From positions 59,823,776 to 59,887,775 of the forward strand of contig OY829326.1 in NCBI GenBank assembly GCA_963691655.1: DNA of 64,000 nt, written 5' to 3'. The position numbers were made by a program, and so were the translations under genes. This document shows positions 57,141 to 64,000 of the stretch, in pieces. The notes under the pieces are model-generated. The model ran no database searches. It was not told the origin of the DNA and saw only the letters and a list, made by a program, of their open reading frames with translations. The stretch is from Toxonevra muliebris. Taxonomy: Eukaryota > Arthropoda > Insecta > Diptera > Pallopteridae. Within the stretch, counting starts at the first letter, position 1, and each line of letters begins with the position of its first letter.

Positions 57141-60055
57141 AACACGAATGGGCGCAAAAAGCTGGGCCTAACCCGTCCATGGGCTGGTTAATAGTAGTAG
57201 TAGGTAGTAATGATTACTTCCTAAAAGTGTCTTGATTTGAAAATTGAAGTAACATTTTCTCGCTATTTGGCACCACAGTAGAATTAATGTGTAAATTGAA
57301 GCATAGTTTTAGGAACTTTTTTTGGAAAATTTCACTATTCGAAACATTAACTTGCTGTATTCAGTGTTTATCAATTCATAGCAAGGGGTTCTGACCCTCC
57401 CCCCCCCCCCCCCCGAAATGTGGAAACTTTCTTCTATTTTTTTATATTAATTGCCAGTGGATGAAAAAAAAGTCAAAATAAAATTTATTGAACAGTTTTT
57501 AAATATTTTTTACTTCCATCAGTTTCTTTCTAAAAAATCAAATATAAAAAAATGAACTTGAAATCTTAGTTACACTATGTGACCAGATCCGATTTGTTTT
57601 CTTTGACATGAGGCTTGACTTTGGATACAAAAAGAGAAGGTGATGCTGAGCAATTCTGCATTTATAGTTTTTCTAGGTCAGTAACTGTTTTTGATTTACA
57701 GTTTCGGGTTTAGGGCTCATTTGGAAGGGCATGATTCAGCCTATAATTTGTGGATTTCGAAGTTTGTAGCACGCCAGTGTTCAGCTCTCCAATTTTTAAA
57801 AATGGCCAATAATTCTATTTTAGGGTTTTCCATCCCTTTTTTTCTAAAACGTGGCGTGATGGGAAATTTTTGAACTCAGATTCGTGTTCAGTATAAAAAA
57901 TTCATTCACAAACACTAGGAACCATTTAATTCGGAAAGCTTATGTAGGGCAGTAGTAGTGGATCAGATCCAAAGTTCTAGGAAACAATCTTAAAATGTAA
58001 TTAATTCTTTAGCCCATTATTGCTCAGAGCACCCCGACTCGGAAGACCTCTTTCAATGCAGTAACTGCACGAATTTCGGGAATATAAACCAACCTCATCC
58101 GGATTCCTTATCATGGCCCAAATTCCCACTGATAATCATTTGAAAAAAATGAGCCTCTGACTATTTTTAGTATTTTTGGTAATTGTTTTGAGGTCGGGCC
58201 CATCATCAGTAATGGCAAGCCAATGTCAATTTTCTTCGAATGAAAACTCCCATCGAAAAAAAATCCTACGGCCCTGATTCATAGTATATGCAAAGAAATT
58301 TTTCAAATAGTAGGTAATGACACTTTATACATAGATGTAATATGCAAAGCATTGTTTTAGTCGCTTTTAGACATATTCATGAACATTTCTCCCTGGAAAT
58401 ATATAAATTTGAAAGAGAATTAATTATATTCTCGCTATTAGGCATCAAAGTAAAATTAATATGAATTAAATTGCAGCATAGTTTAAGTGACTTTTTTAAA
58501 AGAATTTTTCAACAGAGTTTTAGTGCAACTTGCAGTACAATTTCAGACACGTTTTAACCTTTTTTATTATGATTCATAACTATTCATACTATAGCATACA
58601 TACCTTTTCATGCTATATATAAAACAAATTTCACACTAAAACGTTTTATATAAGTATTAATTAAAATTAATATACAAAGCATATTCGTGGTAATGAATTT
58701 GGAGAATTTTGTTGTCATTGCCTCTTGGAATTAGAAGCATTACAGTTGAATTAATAGGAAATTTGAAGCATAGTTTAAGGCAGTTTCAAAAAATCTGACT
58801 ACAGTGAACATTAGCTCATTGTGAATAAAGTTTTACTTCACGTAATTATTCAAATAATTCTTTTTCAATGAAAACTTTTATGTTTAATTTTTGACAATTT
58901 TTACGATCATTTGTCAAATGTAATTCTACTTGCTTGAAGTTTAGACCTTTCGCCTATATATAATTCATCAAACAGTGCACAAAAATCATATCATGAATCA
59001 TTACAATGTGCTAGTCATAAAATGTAGCAAACGGGAGACATACCGTTTCTAACTAATTCGGAGTCAAGGAATACAGTGGTGGTAATCGTTTTTTTCCGTA
59101 TCAGCAGCTTTTCATACAAATTTTGTTTTGAAATTTTGGTTTGGGGGTATACTACGAAGTTACATGTTCCTTTTCTTATTGTGGTGAAAATTCGTATCGA
59201 GGGGTTTTTTGGCATGGGAAAACTGGATCTGACATTTGTTTGCAGAAAAAAAAATAGTTTTTGACATACCTTCCATACAAAAAACCGTAAAAAATCCCCA
59301 CTAAGTGGAAAATTTGTATGGGAGGGATACCTTTATTTTACATTGAAATAATTTAAATTTTTGCACACATCATTTCCTGCGTTAAAACATTAGTTTCTAA
59401 AAGTTTCGGAACTATCGGCTAAAAAATAAGCATCCAGTTCTTATCATCAGCGATCAAACGTTACTAAATGAGTAGATCAAAACGAAAATTTCACTATCCG
59501 ACAAAAATTAATTTTTCCAAAAATAAGAAGATTCTGGATTCTGGTAGAACTCGGAAAAAAATTATACGGGTCTCGGCGTTTTAAAAGTTTACACCAATTT
59601 TTTTTTTTGTACACGGGCCTAAGTTTGGCCATTTCTAACAGATTAACCTATTAAATTACAAGCATATAAATACGGAGAATATTTCAATTTCCTTTTAAGG
59701 GAAGATATAGGAATGATTAAACATGAAAAAAAAGGTTTTTTGAAGTGAAACTTCTTTTCTCTTGTCGTAGAGTAAAACCAACCGGATGTGACGTCAGCGC
59801 GTAGTTTGCAATGCGACATAATTGTGTCGAGCAATGTGCATTAGGGGCTAAATATCAATATTCCGTAACTGAATTCACGAGCAAACTACGTAAAAACGAT
59901 TCATAAATAGTTTTAATTCAATAAAACATATTGATTACATACACACACACACACGCCTATGGCAGAAAGAATAATGTGTAGCGTCGCCATCTTAAATTGT
60001 CATCGACATTACCGGTACAGAGTTGCAATTTTTGTTCTAGAATTAATCCCAAAAA
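57141..60055. repeat. AT-rich region with diverged repeat modules
   Basis: A module reading roughly TCTCGCTATTtGGCA, AGTAaAATTAATatG and TTGaAGCATAGTTTtAG occurs at 57258-57325, 58431-58495 and, more changed, at 58710-58775. A 16-base C run is at 57399-57414. A CA repeat lies at 59940-59953. No coding sequence recognised. Confidence 0.5.
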
Positions 60056-60060
60056 AAAAG

Positions 60061-60270
60061 AAATTAGTTGTGTATTAACAAACACAAGGCAGAAGTGAAA
60101 TTTCTTGTGAACTAAACGAAACAAGCAAATGAAATTAAAAAACACAAGCCAATGAAGTAAAAAATTTATCAATTGAAAAATTGCATTTGCTTGTTATTTG
60201 CTTGTGTTTCGTTTAGTTCACAAGAAGTTTCACTTTAGCCTTGTGTTCGTTAATACACAATTTAGTTTTT
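60061..60270. repeat. hairpin-forming inverted repeat
   Basis: The arms 60061-60140 and 60188-60268 are inverted copies: TTGTGTATTAAC and TTGTGAACTAAACGAAAC on the left face GTTAATACACAA and GTTTCGTTTAGTTCACAA on the right. The loop is about 45 bp. No terminal duplication seen. It may be a small foldback MITE. Confidence 0.65.
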
Positions 60271-60274
60271 TCGT

Positions 60275-61625
60275 ACCTGCTTAGGTATAGGCGTGACGAA
60301 ATGGTGCGAAAACGCACCACTGTCAGTTAACGAGTTCACTTTTGGTGAAAATTTAATAGTTTCTGTTTTCATTGTTGAACAGAAAAAGTCATTATATTTG
60401 CAATTGTAATTGTTTTAGCATGTATTTTTAGTAAGTACGCAGTTAATTCAAGGTAAAAAAAAAAAAAAATTTTAATTTATTTTTGACAAAAAAGTAAAAA
60501 AAAAAACGTTCGAAAAATTGAGTGATCTCAAAACTATTGTTTGGAGTGGGTATCTTGGAAGCATTTTGAAAAAAATTATGCATTGTATGTTATATGATTG
60601 TGGCAGTGTTTGCATATCCTACGGGAACCATCTGGTCCCGCAGCAACACAATGGAAGACATGATCAAGTCGACTGGCATTGTTGATGACAAGCAGCATTG
60701 TCGGTTAGAAGAATAAATTCAGTAACTGAAACACGGAAATGAAATTTAGGCTTTTTATAGTCCAAGAGGGATTTTGATTTATAGCATTTTTGATAACTTG
60801 GTCTCCCAGAAAAGGCTAGCTGGACCAAAAACCATCAACTTTGGGAAATAAGTTGTAAGTCGAAACGAGCAATATGCCAATGAATTTATCAATTCGAGTA
60901 ACACCGCATATGTCGTGTGGGAAACGTAAAAATTTAGTTAAAACAAGAAATAGAATAAATAAAAAACAAATCTTTGCATTTTCATTCCTTGCAATAAAAA
61001 GAACTACATATATTTTATTGTAATAAAAAAAGTTTTTCGGTCATACAAACATATATTATTTTTTTTAACTGTAACTATGATGTGATTTCTTTAACAAAAT
61101 TAATAATTTTTCTGATATTGTCATTATAACGACAAAAACTCAAAACATTGAAATTACCCTAAAAATGATCTCGTTTATTGACTGAATGGTTCATGGAAAC
61201 ATTACGGTTGAACAACTGAACCGATCTTCACACTTTCTTTTCCCGGTTGAAAGATAAATAGACGAACTAACTATTTGCAAGGCTTCACAATTTAAAAAAA
61301 CATTTAGTATTATTTTTTTATCTTTGAAATTAAAAAATTCAAAATTGGCAAAAATTGAAAACAAGCCCCACTGTAATGGGCGTGGAAGTGTGTCGATATA
61401 ACCTATGGGCTAAAAAAACAATCAACAATACTTCTGAAAACCGTATAAAATTCACATAAGAATTTCATTGTCAGTATCATTTACCATTCTTCGGATAAAA
61501 TTCTATAAAAATCACACTTTTAGTAATGCATTTTTTTTGCCATTATTAATTAATGGGTTAAGTATAATAAACCTTAAGAAAACTTGTTAGTTTTGCATCA
61601 AAGCTTGTTTGTATGCTCGGAAATT
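60275..61625. other. no gene seen
   Basis: Contains a small perfect hairpin TGGTGCG-AAAA-CGCACCA at 60302-60319. The rest is AT-rich without recognised content. Confidence 0.45.
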
Positions 61626-61627
61626 TA

Positions 61628-62316
61628 CATTCTGTCAAATAAGTACCCGGAAATTCTCATTTTAAATTTTCCCTCTGAGAATATTTTAAAAAAAATTTTT
61701 TCCCAGGTTGGCACAACTGTCAACCACTATTCTGTGAATTTTTATTGCTATGTGTCATTTAGTTTGGTTACGGCATCATTAAGAACAAGTCAACCTTTTG
61801 TGTGCGTTGCGATTTTTACTATGGATAAAAATATCGAACAAAGAGTTTGTGTGAAATTTTGTGTGAAATTTTGTGTTTCAAACGAAATTTCTTGTGCCAA
61901 AACGACATGTTTTGGGTATGCGGAAAGTCTCAGCGCGATTGGTGACAAAAGATCTGAATTTTCTTCAAAAAGTGAATCGCAGTAAGGTGGCTGAAGACAT
62001 GCTTGAAAGCGTAAACTCCGATGCAACGTTCATCGAACGCATCATAACTGGTGACGAGACATGGGTTTTCGAGTACGACATGCAAACAAGTCAACAATCA
62101 TCGGAATGGCGCGCCAAAAATGAGCCGAAACCGAAATCGCAACGCACACAAAAGGTTGACTTGTTCTTAATGACGCCGTAACCAAACTAAATGACACATA
62201 GCAATAAAAATTCACAGAATAGTGGTTGACAGTTGTGCCAACCTGGGAAATATTTTGAAATATTCTCAGAGGGAAAATTTAAAATGAGAATTTCCGGGTA
62301 CTTATTTGACAGAATG
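61628..62316 (+). mobile_element. foldback mariner derivative, copy B (689 bp)
   Basis: TA flanks at 61626-61627 and 62317-62318. The arms 61628-61815 and 62134-62316 are near-perfect inverted copies of a mariner 5' end, including its untranslated leader. The central 318 bp holds the first codons of a mariner transposase (from ATG 61821), then a jump to the middle (VSARLVTKDLNFLQKVNRSK, RIITGDETWVFEYDMQTSQQ). A short tandem duplication of GTGTGAAATTTT lies at about 61849-61872. The left arm is complete, unlike copy A at 21867. Confidence 0.88.
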
Positions 62317-62318
62317 TA

Positions 62319-62446
62319 TAGTAGAATTTTTCGTAAAATATTTTCCTCCAAAAGTGTTAACCTTTTGGCGCCCAACTTTACAAGGGTTGATAGTGTTCAA
62401 GAACTATGTTGCCCAGTATATTTTACTATGGGTCACTGAACAACAA
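62319..62446. repeat. spacer with a motif shared with 34895-34975
   Basis: ACTATGTTGCCC, TATTTTACTATGGGTCA and ATCTTTAAACTTGCTTTT parallel ATGTTGTTC, AATTTTACTGTGGGTTA and ACGTTTAAACTTGGTTTT at 34920-34980, in the same order. Probably a dispersed repeat. Confidence 0.4.
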
Positions 62447-63618
62447 GAATCTTTAAACTTGCTTTTGGATAAACACCACCAGGTTAGTTTTCTTGGGATT
62501 AATGTTTAGCCCTGAGTCCCTACACCACCTTGCAACTAGATTCAACGCTCTCTAGAGGAGATATGAGACTATGTCAGCGTATCCTTGTGCATCAAATCCA
62601 TTAGTGCGCAGTGATTCTAAGAGAGTATCTACTACTAGACTCAAGAGCAGTAGTAATATTACTTCACCCTGTGGACAGCCTTTAGCGGCAGGTACTCTGA
62701 TTGTTTCCCTAACAGAGATAAGCTTATATTTCTGACTCTTAGTACGTTATTTATCCAATCACATGTTGTATTATCTATAGTTTTGTTTTAGATAGAGGTT
62801 TCGATTAGGGAGTATTCGGTATTATCGGATGCACCTTCAATATCAAGGAAACATCCAATACCTACCTCTTTTTGTGAGTGACTGAAGGGCATGTATTGTG
62901 GATTTTCTAGGTTAGTAAGGTCTGCTTCCCACTTTGGGTATATATCTTCCAAATACTATGAATATATTCCCATGCAAAGCTAGTTCTAAAAATATTAATA
63001 AGAACTGGTAGGGAAGACCTTTTTGTAGGAGTGCTGGAACAATACCATCTGCTCTCGGGGTCTTGTAAGAATGAAATGAGTTGATAGTCGACTTTAATCT
63101 GTTCTCATTGAAAATTTGCTTTACCCTACTCCAGTCTAGAGTGATTAGATACCTTCCTAAACTCTGATAAAGATTGGTTTGTGGGTGTATTTGCAAAATT
63201 GAACCAGGAAAATGTGTTTTAGCGAGGAGCTCAAGGGTATCTTTGCTATTGTTGATATATGAGCTATCTTCTTTTTTGAGGAGGCCTATATGATTTGTGT
63301 GCGTTTTAGAGAGTATTCTGTGGATTCGTGAGCTATTACTAAGGTTTATTAATCCCTCGCAGAAATTCTTCCATGATGCTCTCTTAGCTCTTCTAACCTC
63401 TTTATTATAGTTGGTGAGAGCTTCTCTATATCTATCCCAATCACCAGAAGATATAGCTCTATTAAAGAGTTTCTTAGTTCCGACTCTTAATCTAGCTAGT
63501 TTTTGTTCCACCAAGGGGTCTGCCTGTTATTTGTTTTAGTGGCTTCTGGGCAGGCCTGATGGTAGGTTTCAATAATTGCCTTTTTTAAACTATTTCAACC
63601 CAATTCTAAGTTGTCAAT
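62447..63618 (-). pseudogene. LINE (Jockey/LOA-like) linker and reverse transcriptase, truncated at both ends
   Basis: On the complement: SLKKAIIETYHQACPEATKT (about 63590), QTPWW, then an open frame 63514-62912 with LARLRVGTKKLFNRAISSGD, YNKEVRRAKRASWKNFCEGL, LAKTHFPGS and KTPRADGIVPALLQKGLPYQ, and beyond a frameshift GCPQGEVI and VVDTLLESLRTNGFDAQGYA followed by DIV (about 62680-62565) and GLNINPKKTNLVVF (about 62500-62455). The linker, the early RT motif (P.aDGI.PalLq), the GxPQGgvlSP motif and the YADD region are in normal order. YADD has lost one aspartate codon (YADIV), so it is inactive. The protein stops abruptly near 62447, before the thumb and RNase H. Confidence 0.85.
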
Positions 63619-64000
63619 GGCTGCATTCACGACACTCATCAATTGCCAAACAGTTGCAGCTCATAAATTTTCGTGTCGTGCTGCTACTTTTAACGTTAAC
63701 GTTTCTATTGTGAATAATTTTTTGCTATTTTTCCTCTTTAACAAAACCAAAAACTTAAATAATGAATATAAATAATTTAAAGTTTTTGCAAAGTATGTTT
63801 GACGATGGCGTTAATATGAATATGTTTTGTCAAATATGACAGCTAGAATAAACAAATGAATATATATAGAAAAAATAGATAAACATAAGCCGCTGTACAA
63901 AAATCAACCGGTGAAAAGTATCATACAAATTTTTCGCTACCAAAAATGGCGCTTGCTCACTAAAAATGTTGTCATTCACAATAGAATCTTACAACTGTTT
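63619..64000. other. no gene seen; possible repeat end
   Basis: GGCTGCATTCACGACAC at 63618 resembles GGCTGCATTTACACGACAC at 36511. TCTATTGTGAAT (63704) is matched in inverted orientation by ATTCACAATAGA (63975). This may be a small element interrupting the LINE, but its right end may lie outside the window. Confidence 0.3.

Overview
This is AT-rich eukaryotic DNA with no recognisable intact host gene. Every protein I can identify belongs to a transposable element, and almost all are broken. The mix of Jockey/LOA-like and I-like LINEs, mariner, Tc1/mariner, hAT, piggyBac and Tigger/pogo elements, many small inverted-repeat elements (MITEs), and frequent CA/TA and ATGTATGTA-type simple repeats suggests a higher fly (Brachycera, perhaps a tephritid). 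The organism is an inference, not proven. The window is best read as intergenic or intronic heterochromatin-like sequence made of layered transposons.

Layout: 0-9 kb is mostly featureless AT-rich DNA with a LINE tail at 4.4-4.7 kb. 9.2-16 kb holds LINE tails (9.2-9.6, 11.75-12.0), a piggyBac-type MITE (10.07-10.37), a foldback MITE (12.31-12.56) and a defective piggyBac-like element (14.02-15.80) carrying a truncated I-like LINE. 19.2-22.6 kb is a nest: a tRNA-derived SINE, then an old mariner split by a LINE with a 13-bp target duplication and again by a small foldback mariner derivative. 24.46-27.30 kb is a nearly complete hAT element with 8-bp target duplications and a three-exon transposase gene carrying two frameshifts and one stop. 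29.6-31.0 kb has a Tigger-like remnant and a second copy of the piggyBac-type MITE.

33.36-34.77 kb is a large composite palindrome with a partial third arm at 35.04-35.22. A degraded LINE lies at 38.1-39.3, a TA-flanked MITE at 39.96-40.87, a purine-rich block of about 950 bp at 42.2-43.2 and another LINE tail at 43.3-43.45. 45.48-47.01 kb has a 244-bp MITE followed almost directly by a full-length but inactive Tc1/mariner element of DD37D type. A mariner-like pseudogene (49.5-50.1), an I-like LINE (50.7-51.4), a tRNA-like segment, a second SINE copy and a LINE with reverse transcriptase and RNase H (53.7-55.4) follow. The last 8 kb carries a LINE tail (56.9-57.1), a short hairpin (60.06-60.27), the second foldback mariner copy (61.63-62.32) and a LINE reverse-transcriptase fragment (62.45-63.62).

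The parts relate as parasites and hosts of each other. The SINE tail matches the 3' end of a LINE in this window, implying that the SINE used that LINE's machinery. The mariner and piggyBac MITEs are non-autonomous relatives of transposase-bearing families. I found no evidence of a wholly new system; the most unusual structures are the 1.4-kb composite palindrome and the SINE/LINE tail sharing.
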